A program made the translations under genes and the position numbers. Of a DNA stretch of 64,000 bases, positions 21,928-33,055 are shown one piece after another. This DNA is from Ceratodon purpureus (taxonomy: Eukaryota; Streptophyta; Bryopsida; Pseudoditrichales; Ditrichaceae). The DNA lies in assembly GCA_014871385.1 (NCBI GenBank), contig CM026423.1, positions 757,308 through 821,307 of the forward strand, in the 5' to 3' direction. A model generated the notes under the pieces. The model was not told where the DNA came from. It did no database searches and saw only the letters and a list, made by a program, of their open reading frames with translations. Within the stretch, counting starts at the first letter, position 1. Every line of letters starts with the position of its first letter.

Positions 21928-23139
21928 ACCATAAGGGGAGGCCTTGTTCTCAATGACTCTGCTTGCCACACCCCAATCGCACACACCAATATATACTTTA
22001 TCCTTGTCATGAGGTGGAAAGTGGAGTAGAATGTTGGATGGCGTTAAGTCGTTGTGGAGGATTTCAGCCTTATGGACTATGTCCATAACGTAGATGAGAC
22101 TCCACGCCAACATTCCCCGGTTCTTTCGGTAGGCAACAATTCTTTGGCACTCTTCCATGGGCATATCCCTCGACTTCAAAATTTCTTTGTAATCTATTGC
22201 CTCGGATGCCTTCTCATTTATCTTGAGGAAGTTGCGGAGGCAATCTCCATTCCACCACAGGGTATAAGCTTCCATGGTCTTAGCGCGAATGGCCCAAAAT
22301 TTTATCACACCCGGATGCTCTACGGGGTTAACCGTGGCCTCAATCGCCCGTTCCTCTCGCTTCTTCACTTCGGTTTTAGCCTTGGAAAGTTTTCCCGCAA
22401 ATTCTATGTGAATTGGAATTTTCTTCATATTGGCTATTCGCACTTTTCGCACTTTGCCATACCCCCCCTCGGCATTGAAGCCAGATAATGGCACAACCTT
22501 GGCCGTAACCGGAATCCATATCAATGCACCATACATGTGTGCTTCCAATGCTGAGTTCAATGCTTGCTCATTCCAAGGCATAATCTTTGTTTTCCCCTTA
22601 GAACATCTCTGACATGCCTCCTGAACCGTTGTCAGTTTTTGAATAAACACTTTGTCTTGGTTGCTCCATTCTTCGCCTTGTGGTTTCTTGACATGTGATT
22701 CAAACACATGAATGACATTTGTCGTAGCACTACTCACTTGTTGTGTCAACCACTTCGGGCTGTGAAAATACTTCGTCTTGCAATCCATGTACATCTCTGA
22801 TCCTTCCAATGCGCTCCAAAATTCCCTTTCCAAATCACGTTGGAGGTTGTAGATACCATTCTCTCCGTGATCAAGGTACATTGCCTTCAACATTCGTATG
22901 GTACGGGCCTTGTAGTACTCGACGGCCACCTTCCTGATGAAATGCGTATACTCCAATGGTGGATAACCGTCATCCTTCTCGTGCGCTGGTATACTCTTCT
23001 TCTTTTTACCCTTCGAGCTAGATGAAGGAGTAGAACCACTAGAACCATGAGGTGTTACGCAACTCATAGGGTCCACCGCATCTGGAGCATCCAAGTCCAC
23101 ATACATAGGCCGCTTGCCGGAGCCTTGTCTAGAAGACAT
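21928..23139 (-). pseudogene. atypical protein kinase gene, N-terminal part (split by hAT insertion)
   Basis: This gives 404 residues up to the insertion; with the 122 at 18692-19060 the protein would be 526. The N-terminus (1-60) is Ser/Lys-rich, and an uncharacterised helical region follows. The kinase domain shows a glycine loop GGYGKV (225-230), a probable ATP-binding K250 (FAGK), a catalytic loop HNDLTPSNILL (362-372) and CDWG (387-390) in place of DFG. HND for HRD and DWG for DFG make it atypical, but the Asp residues are kept. The APE motif lies beyond the insertion. The open frame runs on into the hAT terminus, adding about 30 foreign residues, so a truncated kinase lacking the C-lobe could still be made. 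No other lesion is seen, so the break looks recent. Confidence 0.85.
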
Positions 23140-23295
23140 CGCAAAGTAAATCCCTGAAAAAAAAATTCAACAACTTCCCCCCCCCGCCCCAATGAAGACT
23201 TCCCACATAAGCAGTTCCAAGCAAGGCGTGTTTTCACACGTCAGGACAAGGAACCGCAGTGGGAAGGAGTGAGGGGGGCGAGAGCTTCTCCCCAC

Positions 23296-23304
23296 CTTAT
23301 ATAG
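23296..23304 (-). promoter_or_regulatory. TATA box of the kinase gene
   Basis: CTATATAAG on the minus strand lies about 160 bp upstream of the ATG and a few bases from array 5. A T-rich TTTCAG acceptor about 15 bp before the ATG suggests a 5'-UTR intron. The same nonamer lies beside array 6. Confidence 0.65.
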
Positions 23305-23310
23305 TCCCCA

Positions 23311-23388
23311 CGGACCCGCTCGCGCCCCCCCCCTGAACCCGCTCGCGCCCCCCTGTACCCGCTCGCGCCCCCCCTATACCCGTTCGCG

Positions 23389-23439
<51 letters not shown>

Positions 23440-23550
23440 TACCCGCTCGCGCCCCCCCCACCCGCTCGCGCCCCTGTACCCGCTCGCGCCCATACCCGTC
23501 CGCGCCCCCCCCAACCCGTTTGCGCCCCCTCAGACACGCTCGCGCCCCCC
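23311..23550 (-). repeat. C-rich minisatellite array 5 with a ~47-bp C tract
   Basis: Units of ACCCGCTCGCGCC plus a run of C on the plus strand, upstream of the kinase promoter. The near-continuous C run at about 23390-23438 may be misassembled in length. Confidence 0.85.
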
Positions 23551-23749
23551 CCTTCCATTTGTTTTCGATCTCATTTTTTATTTTCTATTTCTCTTCTGGA
23601 AATAGTGAAATCTCTACACTACTTTCTAAGAGAAAAAAATAAAATAAAACAAATTAAAAAATACAAAGTATTGGGATTTTATACTTGCACAACCTCTCAT
23701 GCAGCTCTAGCCTCTCTTCCACTCCATGCTATTGATTTAATTGTAAAAC

Positions 23750-25620
23750 GTCTATCTCACAAACCAATTGCGTCGATCCCTTATTTATGATTCTTTATAA
23801 TATGTTAGAGCATTGTAGGATCCGTATGTACAATGCATTATATTTTTTATGTTATTAAACTGTAATCCTACGTATTTCCACACCATGCTATTCTTTTTAT
23901 TTTAATCCCTTTATCTCTTCCACTCCATGCTATTGATTTAATTTTATTTTTTCCGTTTATATGCCAAACCAATTGCATCGAGCCCTTCTTTATGATTCTT
24001 TATATTTTTAATTATATGTTAGAGCATTGTAGGATCCATATGTTCAATGCATTATATTTTTTATTTTTTTAAACTCTAATCGAACTCTCTTCCACACCAT
24101 GCTATTCTTTTTATTTTAATCCCTTTATCTCTTCCACTCCATGCTATTGATTTAATTTTATTTTTTCCGTTTATATGCCAAACCAAATGCATCGAGCCCT
24201 TCTTTATGATTCTTTATATTTTTAATTATATGTTAGAGCATTGTAGGATCCGTATGTACAATGCATTATATTTTTTATGTTATTAAACTGTAATCCTACG
24301 TATTTCCACACCATGCTATTCTTTTTATTTTATTCCTTTTATCTCTTCCACTCCATGCTATTGATTTAATTTTATTCCGTTTATATGCCAAACCAATTGC
24401 ATCGAGCCCTTCTTTATGATTCTTTATATTTTTATTATATGTTAGAGCATTGTAGGATCCATATGTTCAATGCATTATATTTTTTATTTTTTTAAACTCT
24501 AATCGAACTCTCTTCCACACCATGCTATTCTTTTTATTTTAATCCCTTTATCTCTTCCACTCCATGCTATTGATTTAATTTTATTTTTTCCGTTTATATG
24601 CCAAACCAATTGCATCGAGCCCTTCTTTATGATTCTTTATATTTTTAATTATATGTTAGAGCATTGTAGGATCCATATGTTCAATGCATTATATTTTTTA
24701 TTTTTTTAAACTCTAATCGAACTCTCTTCCACACCATGCTATTCTTTTTATTTTAATCCCTTTATCTCTTCCACTCCATGCTATTGATTTAATTTTATTT
24801 TTTCCGTTTATATGCCAAACCAATTGCATCGAGCCCTTCTTTATGATTCTTTATATTTTTATTATATGTTAGAGCATTGTAGGATCCATATGTTCAATGC
24901 ATTATATTTTTTATTTTTTTAAACTCTAATCGAACTCTCTTCCACACCATGCTATTCTTTTTATTTTAATCCCTTTATCTCTTCCACTCCATGCTATTGA
25001 TTTAATTTTATTTTTTCCGTTTATATGCCAAACCAATTGCATCGAGCCCTTCTTTATGATTCTTTATATTTTTAATTATATGTTAGAGCATTGTAGGATC
25101 CATATGTTCAATGCATTATATTTTTTATTTTTTTAAACTCTAATCGAACTCTCTTCCACACCATGCTATTCTTTTTATTTTAATCCCTTTATCTCTTCCA
25201 CTCCATGCTATTGATTTAATTTTATTTTTTCCGTTTATATGCCAAACCAATTGCATCGAGCCCTTCTTTATGATTCTTTATATTTTTAATTATATGTTAG
25301 AGCATTGTAGGATCCATATGTTCAATGCATTATATTTTTTATTTTTTTAAACTCTAATCGAACTCTCTTCCACACCATGCTATTCTTTTTATTTTAATCC
25401 CTTTATCTCTTCCACTCCATGCTATTGATTTAATTTTATTCCGTTTATATGCCAAACCAATTGCATCGAGCCCTTCTTTATGATTCTTTATATTTTTATT
25501 ATATGTTAGAGCATTGTAGGATCCATATGTTCAATGCATTATATTTTTTATTTTTTTAAACTCTAATGGAACTCTCTTCCACACCATGCTATTCTTTTTA
25601 TTTTATTCTAATATTAATAC
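23750..25620. repeat. 214-bp tandem satellite, about 9 copies
   Basis: Copies repeat every 208-218 bp (TTAGAGCATTGTAGGAT near 23803, 24021, 24232, 24440, 24654, 24867, 25081, 25295 and 25503). Neighbouring copies are nearly identical. Degenerate relatives (TTAGAGCATTGTTTGTTTC) fill the spacer of the inverted repeat at 20362-20827, so both come from one family. It is AT-rich and non-coding. Confidence 0.92.
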
Positions 25621-25979
25621 ACTAATTTTCTTGTAGTCAACTTTATATTATTCATGGTGCATTAGATCAGTATTCCGTTATGGGATATTTCAATTTCTAA
25701 CCACCATGACATTTATTCATCTTGATAACTTCTTTCATCCCATGTTATTCATCTCTTTTTATCCCGAGTCCCTTATTATAGTCATGATTGTTTTTCTATA
25801 ATTTGATTTCTCATCCCGAAATTATTCAAATCAATATTCCTTATTTTCATATCCCATTTTAATTTTTAATTTTTAATTTTATTTTAGAGAGAAATGGTGA
25901 AAAAATCCATTGCATTTGTTTTTATTATTGTCTTCCAACCTTCTTCAATGGTACTCCTAAGGAAATGAGAGTTTGTTTT
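25621..25979. other. AT-rich non-coding DNA
   Basis: No gene seen between the satellite and array 6. Confidence 0.5.
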
Positions 25980-26330
25980 AAGGGGGGACCCTCTCGCGCC
26001 CCCCCTTGATCCCGCTCGCGCCCCCCCATACCCGCTTGCGCACCTCCCCTGAACCCGCTCGCGCCCCCCCCCCCCATACCCGCTCGCGCCCCCCCATACC
26101 CGCTCGCGCCCTCCCATACCCGCTCGCGCCCCCCCATACCCGCTCGCGCCCCCTGCCTCGCTCGCGCCCCCCCCCCCCCCCCCCCCCCCGAGACCCGCTC
26201 GCGCCCCCCCCCCTAAACCCGCGCGCGCCCCCCCTTAATCCCGCTCGCGCCCCCCCTCAGCCGCTCGCGCCCCCCCGACCCCGCTCGCGCCCCCCCCGAC
26301 CCCGCTCGCGCCCCCCCCCCCCCCCCCCGA
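25980..26330 (-). repeat. C-rich minisatellite array 6
   Basis: Units of ACCCGCTCGCGCC plus 5-20 C. The array ends one base before a TATA box. Confidence 0.9.
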
Positions 26331-26339
26331 CTATATAAG
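26331..26339 (+). promoter_or_regulatory. TATA box of the 377-residue gene
   Basis: CTATATAAG abuts the C-rich array. The kinase gene has the same nonamer in the same setting. Confidence 0.65.
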
Positions 26340-26384
26340 TGAAGGGGGCGCCCTCCCCCCCCCACTTTTTTTAGCTCCACCTTG

Positions 26385-26560
26385 GCACTCAGGCCTTGAA
26401 CTACCTCACGGTGGCTTATTGCTGAGTACTTGGGTGGGGTCTACAGTATTTTGACAACGCCACGTACCAGCTTTCAGCCTTATTTTGTACGCTCATCCGG
26501 GAATTCGGGCCCTAAACTACCTCATGGTGGCTTATTGCTGAATACTTGGGTGGGCCACAA
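26385..26560 (+). repeat. direct duplication in the 5' leader
   Basis: Two ~50-bp copies (AACTACCTCAYGGTGGCTTA then TTGCTGARTACTTGGGTGG) lie about 118 bp apart between the TATA box and the ATG at 26674. Confidence 0.8.
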
Positions 26561-26673
26561 AGTATAGTTACAATACCATAATCAACCACGGAGGAAAATT
26601 TTAAAATCAATTGGGGGAAGTTTTGAGGAGTTGGTGTGTTTTTTAACACAGAAAACTTTACCAGTACACCACG

Positions 26674-27807
26674 ATGGAGGGAAACCCAGATCCGGCGGAG
26701 GAAAGGCCACTCACCAAGGCCGAAAAGAAGAAAATCAGAGATCGTGAACGGAAGCGTGGTGGCAAGAAGATGAAGAAGCGGCTCCATGTGCTGAACAACC
26801 CCACAAAGTTGGCATTTAGAGGTTGGCAAGATGAGCCGGAACCGTGGAAATATTCCACATGCGAGGAATTCATTGAGTGGTGCCACATCACAAAAATATT
26901 TCCACATGATCGGCACAGAAAACACAGGATCTCAGACAAGGCTAACCTCTATTATTGCTTGAATGCGGAGTTTGTTGAACGTTCTATACAAGTTTACCAG
27001 CATCTATACAAGCAACGATGTGTTGAACGCAATGAAGTACCATTGTTCATTTGCAGAATGGTGTATGCTGAGGTGGTGCTTCACAAAGTGGTGGATTGGT
27101 CCACCATCAAATCCACGCCGAGTGTTAGGGCGCCGACAGAGCGTGACATTCCCAAACAAAGGAAATACGCAGATGGTGGCCTGGGGAAAAAAATGAAGGA
27201 AAAAACACAAGTGCGGGAGCCTGATACAGCAGAGTCTGAACCAGATTCTGATTCCGATGGTCGTCGTGGAGAACGTCCACCACGTAGAATTGCAGCATCA
27301 GCAAATATGGCTGTAGAGCCTCTAATGAACCATCCAGCGGACGTCATAGAACCTCACGACGATGCGAACAACATCTTCATGGAAAACGATCCAAATACGG
27401 CAGCTAATTTGGACGTGGTCGGAACTGAACCTACGATGGTTCTTGGCATGCCGGTTCTAATTAGAAATGACCAGTCTAACCAGACCGAGGAGGTCGGGGA
27501 GTTACAATTACAGCTAATAGAAAAGGATGGCTTCATTGCAGAGTTACAAGAGACCATCCGAAAACTACGATTGGAATCAGCAGCAAAAGATGCAGTAATA
27601 TCAGATTTGCGCAATCAATTGCAAGAACGAGAAAGACCTCAGTCTTCTCAAGCCAATGATATACCTGTAGTTCAAGATCCAATGTTGGTGGATGAATCTT
27701 ACATCAACAACACGGTTGATGTTGCAACGGCCGGTGTGTTGGAGAATATTTCCACTCCAGCAAAACGACGACGAGTTGGAGTGATATTGCCTATATCAGG
27801 TAACTAA
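26674..27807 (+). CDS. uncharacterised nuclear-type coiled-coil protein
   Basis: The frame has 377 residues. Residues 10-40 are strongly basic (KAEKKKIRDRERKRGGKK). A compact region (45-145) is rich in Trp, Cys and His and may be a folded domain, but I do not recognise it. An acidic serine tract follows at 185-197. A coiled coil runs from about 272 to 320 with clear heptads, and KRRR near 366 is a likely NLS. A CACAG acceptor about 20 bp before the ATG suggests a 5'-UTR intron. The end of the frame, CAGGTAACTAA, could itself be a splice donor, so a further exon is possible. Array and TATA layout link it to the kinase and transposase genes, but its function is unknown. Confidence 0.65.
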   Translation: MEGNPDPAEERPLTKAEKKKIRDRERKRGGKKMKKRLHVLNNPTKLAFRGWQDEPEPWKYSTCEEFIEWCHITKIFPHDRHRKHRISDKANLYYCLNAEFVERSIQVYQHLYKQRCVERNEVPLFICRMVYAEVVLHKVVDWSTIKSTPSVRAPTERDIPKQRKYADGGLGKKMKEKTQVREPDTAESEPDSDSDGRRGERPPRRIAASANMAVEPLMNHPADVIEPHDDANNIFMENDPNTAANLDVVGTEPTMVLGMPVLIRNDQSNQTEEVGELQLQLIEKDGFIAELQETIRKLRLESAAKDAVISDLRNQLQERERPQSSQANDIPVVQDPMLVDESYINNTVDVATAGVLENISTPAKRRRVGVILPISGN

Positions 27808-29319
27808 TTTCATGTATTCCACGTACAGCCAACGGCGGCTCATTCATTAAGACAACTATTAGCGTCCAAATATCTTATGGAGGGCCCAAATGTCAGTGAG
27901 ATCTATAAATCGAGGTCTAGCTCATAATGACACGCTTTAAGACATTTTAAAGAATCAACATATTATGGGGTTCATAGATCCCTCGTCAGCTATTTTTTCA
28001 AGCCATTACGTAATGCTTCGGATGGCCCATTAGAATCAGAGATGATCACACGGTCTGCTTCGAAGGCGCAGGCAGAGTTATCCAGGTCTGTACAGAAACG
28101 GAGGCGTCTTCGGAGGAAGAGGAGGTTAGCGGCTCCGGAGGTCACTGAATCCCCGTACAATTTGCGTTCAGCGATGGGGAAGAAGGGAGGGAATTCTAGT
28201 CAGGCCGTCGGAGGACAAACTAGACGGCCTGGCGCTTCGATTGGACGAGACGATGTTTCACCGCGAACTCTGAAGTATGTGGAAGAGGACGGAACGCCCA
28301 TCCAGAATCCTCGCAGTAAGGTATGCTCCAATTCAATGGGAACCATGCATACGCTTGTCAACTTCGTTCTCTGGTAGACAATAAAAATCACTGTCCTCAT
28401 GAGTATGGGTTACTTCAGAGTTGTCAAGTACATAGTCATCGAGTAGGCTGTAGTTTAGGAATTGAGGGTTTAGTGCGAGACGTTTCCTACGGACGAAAAG
28501 GCCTATTACTCATGTGATTAAAATGGTGACAGATTGAACGATGTTTGAGCCGTTTGAATTCATTTTTTCCGTTCTCGTCATATTATTTACGTACTGAGAA
28601 ATTGCAAAGAGCGAATCATTAATAATAGTTCGTTGGCGGTAATATCGGGGTCGGCACCGACTGAGGCAAGTTCTCGTTGCAATAGCCTAGGGGACTGGTT
28701 CAGACCGCAGCATATACGAGGGACGGGCCTAGGTTAAGAGAGAGGGGGCGCATGCAGCCTCGCAACGACATCCTACGTAGTATTCTGCGTTCCTTGTGAT
28801 TTTGGTGTCCCTTCTGTTGGTCTTCCATTCACCTGCACTGCAGACCTCATTGAGCATTTAGTTATTACTACACCTCCTGGAGCAGATCGAACTCGAGGAC
28901 GACATGGAGGAAGAATCAGTCGACCGGAGTATGCGAGCACCACTAAAGCTGAAGCCCAGCAACCATATTCAGGTGACGACTTCATATGTTATTATGTTCT
29001 GCATTATATACGTCTTCCTTTAGCTTGTTGATGCCATCTATTTCGAGTAATTGGAGCTTCTGGTTAGTACAGCATTAGGTCTCGCGAAAATACCTAATAT
29101 CCAGGGTTTTCTGAGAGAATACAAATTTCGATGTCGCAGCCTCAAACCGGTCCGGGAAGCAGTACCAGCAACAGCGGTGGTCCTTTCATCGCGGCCAGAG
29201 GAGGCAACGTCATGATCGCAACACCCTCAAACAATCAGGTAAGAGCTAATGCTTGGGCTCCAACTCCGATCAGCGCATGTCGTAATATCACTCAATTCTA
29301 CAGCCCTTTCAAGCAGCGT

Positions 29320-30830
29320 CGTAGCCCAGGGCATAATGCCTCGGTTTAGGGTACACCCGCTGCGGCTCCCAGTCTGGTGGTTTTATGTTGATTTGTAAGT
29401 TGTATCGTGTGCCCATCTCGCATCCCCGCAGCCCTCGGCATACTGCCTCGGTGCCCAGGACTTGTGCCGGAGGCTCGAATTGTAGGCTTCTTCTGTTGAT
29501 TTGTAAGTTGCATTGTGTGCCCCTTGAGCAGCCTCGCAGCCCTTGGCATCAAGCCTCGGTGCCGAGGACTTATGCTGGGGGCTCCTGCTCTGGTCTTGTA
29601 ATGTTGATTTGTAAGTTGCATTGTGTGCCCCTTGAGCAGCCTCGCAGCCCTTGGCATCAAGCCTCGGTGCCGAGGACTTATGCTGGGGGCTCCAATTTTG
29701 GTCTTGTTATGTTGGTTTGTAAGTTGCAATGTGTGCCCCTTGAGCAGCATCGCAGCCGTTGGCATGAAGCCTCGGTGCCGAGGACTTATGCTGGGGGCTC
29801 CAACTCTGGTCTTGTTATGTTGATTTGTAAGTTGCATTGTGTGCCCCTTGAGCAGCCTCGTAGCCCTTGGCATGAAGCCTCGGTGCCGAGGACTTATGCT
29901 GGGGGCTCCAATTTTGGTCTTCTTATGTTGATTTGTAAGTTGCATTGTGTGCCCCTTGAGCAGCCTCGCAGCCGTTGGCATGAAGCCTCGGTGCCGAGGA
30001 CTTATGCTCGGGGCTCCAATTTTGGTCTTGTTATGTTGATTTGTAAGTTGCATTGTGTGCCCCTTGAGCAGCCTCGCAGCCGTTGGCATGAAGCCTCGGT
30101 GCCGAGGACTTATGCTGGGGGCTCCAACTCTGGTCTTGTTATGTTGATTTGTAAGTTGCATTGTGTGCTTCCCTAGCAGCCTCGCAGCCCTTGGCATGAA
30201 GCCTCGGTGCCGAGGACTTATGCTGGGGGCTCCTGCTCTGGTCTTGTAATGTTGATTTCTAAGTTGCATTGTTTGCCCCCCTAGCAGCCTCGCAGCCCTT
30301 GGCATGAAGCCTCGGTGCCGAGGACTTATGCTGGGGGCTCCAATTTTGGTCCTTTTTTGTTCATTTTAAAGTTGCATTGTGTGCCCCTCTAGCAGCCTCG
30401 CAGCCCTTGGCTTCATGCCTCGGTGCCGAGGAGTTATGGTGGGGGCTCCAGCTCTGGTCCTTTTATGATGCATTATGAGTTGCATTGTGTGCCCCTTGAG
30501 CAGCCTCGCAGCCCTTGGCTTCATGCCTCGGTGCCGAGGACTTATGCTGGGGGCTCCAATCTTGGTCCTTTTATGATGTATTATGAGTTGCCTTGTGTGC
30601 CCCTGGAGCAGCCTCGCAGCCCTTTGCATAATGCCTCGGTGCCGAGGACTCCCGCTGGGGGCTCCAATTTTCGTCTTGTTATGTTGATTTGTAAGTTGCA
30701 TTGTGTGCCCCTTGAGCAGCCTCGCAGCCCTTGGAATAATGCCTCGGTGCCGAGGACTTACGCTGTGGGCTCCTCCTCTGGTCTTTTTATGTGGATCAGT
30801 CCTCCATAGGGAACTAAGACTGACCAATAT
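29320..30830 (+). repeat. 108-bp palindrome minisatellite in copy A, array I
   Basis: About 13 units, period 108 bp, each with CCTCGGTGCCGAGG (6-bp palindrome arms) and the conserved flank CCTCGCAGCCCTTGGC. Because 108 is a multiple of three and the unit lacks stops, long frames open on both strands. The array lies in the intron between exons 29140-29238 and 30854-30928. Confidence 0.93.
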
Positions 30831-31009
30831 ATGTTTTTTCTCTTTTGGAACAGGTGCCACGAAAAGGTGGTCCAGTAAGCATGAGCGGAGGAGAGGATGA
30901 CGTCGACTCAACACCAACCAACAATCAGGTATGACCATCGTCTACGCTGGGTTCTGTTCAATAGAGTGTGCTTAATGAATGTGTTATTCGATTGTACCAG
31001 GAGACCATT

Positions 31010-33055
31010 AAGATACCCTCGCAGCCCTTGGCATAATTCCTCGGTGCCGGGGACTCCCATTAGGGGCTTTCACTGTAGTCTTTTTCTGTTGATTTTTAAG
31101 TTGCATTCTGTGCCCCTCAAGCAGCCTCGCAGCCCTTGGCATCAAGCCTCGGTGCCGAGGACTTATGCTGGGGGCTCCGATTTTGGTCCTTTTCTGTTCA
31201 TTTTAAAGTTGCATTGTGTGCCCCATGAGCAGCCTCGCAGCCCTTGGCTTCATGCCTCGGTGCCGAGGACTTATGCTTGGGGCTCCAATTTTGGTCTTGT
31301 TATGTTGATTTGTAAGTTGCATTGTGTGCCCCTTGAGCAGCCTCGCAGCCCTTGGCATCAAGCCTCGGTGCCGAGGACTTATGCTGGGGGCTCCAACTCT
31401 GGTCTTGTTATGTTGATTTGTAAGTTGCATTGTGTGCCCCCCTAGCAGCCTCGCAGCCCTTGGCTTCATGCCTCGGTGCCGAGGACTTATGCTTGGGGCT
31501 CCAATTTTGGTTTTGTTATGTTGATTTGTAAGTTGCATTGTGTGCCCCTTGAGCAGCCTCGCAGCCCTTGGCATGAAGCCTCGGTGCCGAGGACTTATGC
31601 TGGAAGCTCCAATCTTGGTCCTCTTATGATGTATTATGAGTTGCATTGTGTGCCCCCCTACCAGCCTCGCAGCCCTTGGCTTCATGCCTCGGTGCCGAGG
31701 ACTTATGCTGGGGGCTCCGATTTTGGTCCTTTTCTGTTCATTTTAAAGTTGCATTCAATGCCCCATGAGCAGCCTCGCAGCCCTTGGCTTCATGCCTCGG
31801 TGCCGAGGACTTATGCTTGGGGCTCCAATTTTGGTCTTGTTATGTTGATTTGTAAGTTGCATTGTGTGCCCCTTGAGCAGCCTCGCAGCCCTTGGCATCA
31901 AGCCTCGGTGCCGAGGACTATGCTTGGGGCTCCAATTTTGGTCTTGTTATGTTGATTTGTAAGTTGCATTGTGTGCCCCCCTAGCAGCCTCGCAGCCCTT
32001 GGCTTCATGCCTCGGTGCCGAGGACTTATGCTTGGGGCTGCAATTTTGGTCTTGTTATGTTGATTTGTAAGTTGCATTGTGTGCCCCTTGAGCAGCCTCG
32101 CAGCCCTTGGCATGAAGCCTCGGTGCCGAGGACTTATGCTGGAAGCTCCAATCTTGGTCCTCTTATGATGTATTATGAGTTGCATTGTGTGCCCCCCTAC
32201 CAGCCTCGCAGCCCTTGGCTTCATGCCTCGGTGCCGAGGACTTATGCTGGGGGCTCCGATTTTGGTCCTTTTCTGTTCATTTTAAAGTTGCATTCAATGC
32301 CCCATGAGCAGCCTCGCAGCCCTTGGCTTCATGCCTCGGTGCCGAGGACTTATGCTTGGGGCTCCAATTTTGGTCTTGTTATGTTGATTTGTAAGTTGCA
32401 TTGTGTGCCCCTTGAGCAGCCTCGCAGCCCTTGGCATCAAGCCTCGGTGCCGAGGACTATGCTGGGGGCTCCAACTCTGGTCTTGTTGTGTTGATTTGTA
32501 AGTTGCATAGTGTGCCCCCCTAGCAGCCTCGCAGCCCTTGGCATCAAGCCTCGGTGCCGAGGACTTATGCAGGGGGCTCCAATTTTGGTCTTGTTATGTT
32601 GATTTGTAAGTTGCATTGTTTGCCCCTTGAGCAGCCTCGCAGCCCTTGGCATCAAGCCTCGGTGCCGAGGACATATACTGGGGGCTCCAATTTTGGTCCA
32701 TTTATGATGTATTCTAAGTTGCATTGTGTGCCCCCCTAGCAGCCTCGCAGCCCTTCGCTTCATGCCTCGGTGCCGAGGACTTATGCTGGGGGCTCCAATT
32801 TTGGTCCTTTTTTGTTCATTTTAAAGTTGCATTGTGTGCCCCTCTAGCAGCCTCGCAGCCCTTGGCTTCATGCCTCCGTGCCGAGGACTTATGCTTGGGG
32901 CTCCAATTTTGGTCCTTTTATGATGTATTCTGAGTTGCATTGTGTGCCCCTTAAGCAGCCTCGCAGCCCTTGGCGTAATGCCTCGGTGCCGAGGACTCCC
33001 GCTGGGGCCTCCAGTTTTGGTCCTCTTATGTTCGTTTTAAAGTTGCATTGTGTCC
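31010..33055 (+). repeat. 108-bp palindrome minisatellite, array II with higher-order repeat
   Basis: About 19 units lie in the intron before the exon at 33108. A block of five units (about 539 bp) is repeated almost exactly at 31476 and 32015, including a shared one-base deletion (GAGGACTATGCT), so blocks were copied as a whole. Confidence 0.93.

Noticed and set aside
29346..32763. Long open frames on both strands (up to 319 residues) with 36-residue repeats
   Set aside because: The 108-bp tandem unit is a multiple of three and happens to lack stops in several frames. The arrays lie inside introns of copy A and vary in unit number and phase.
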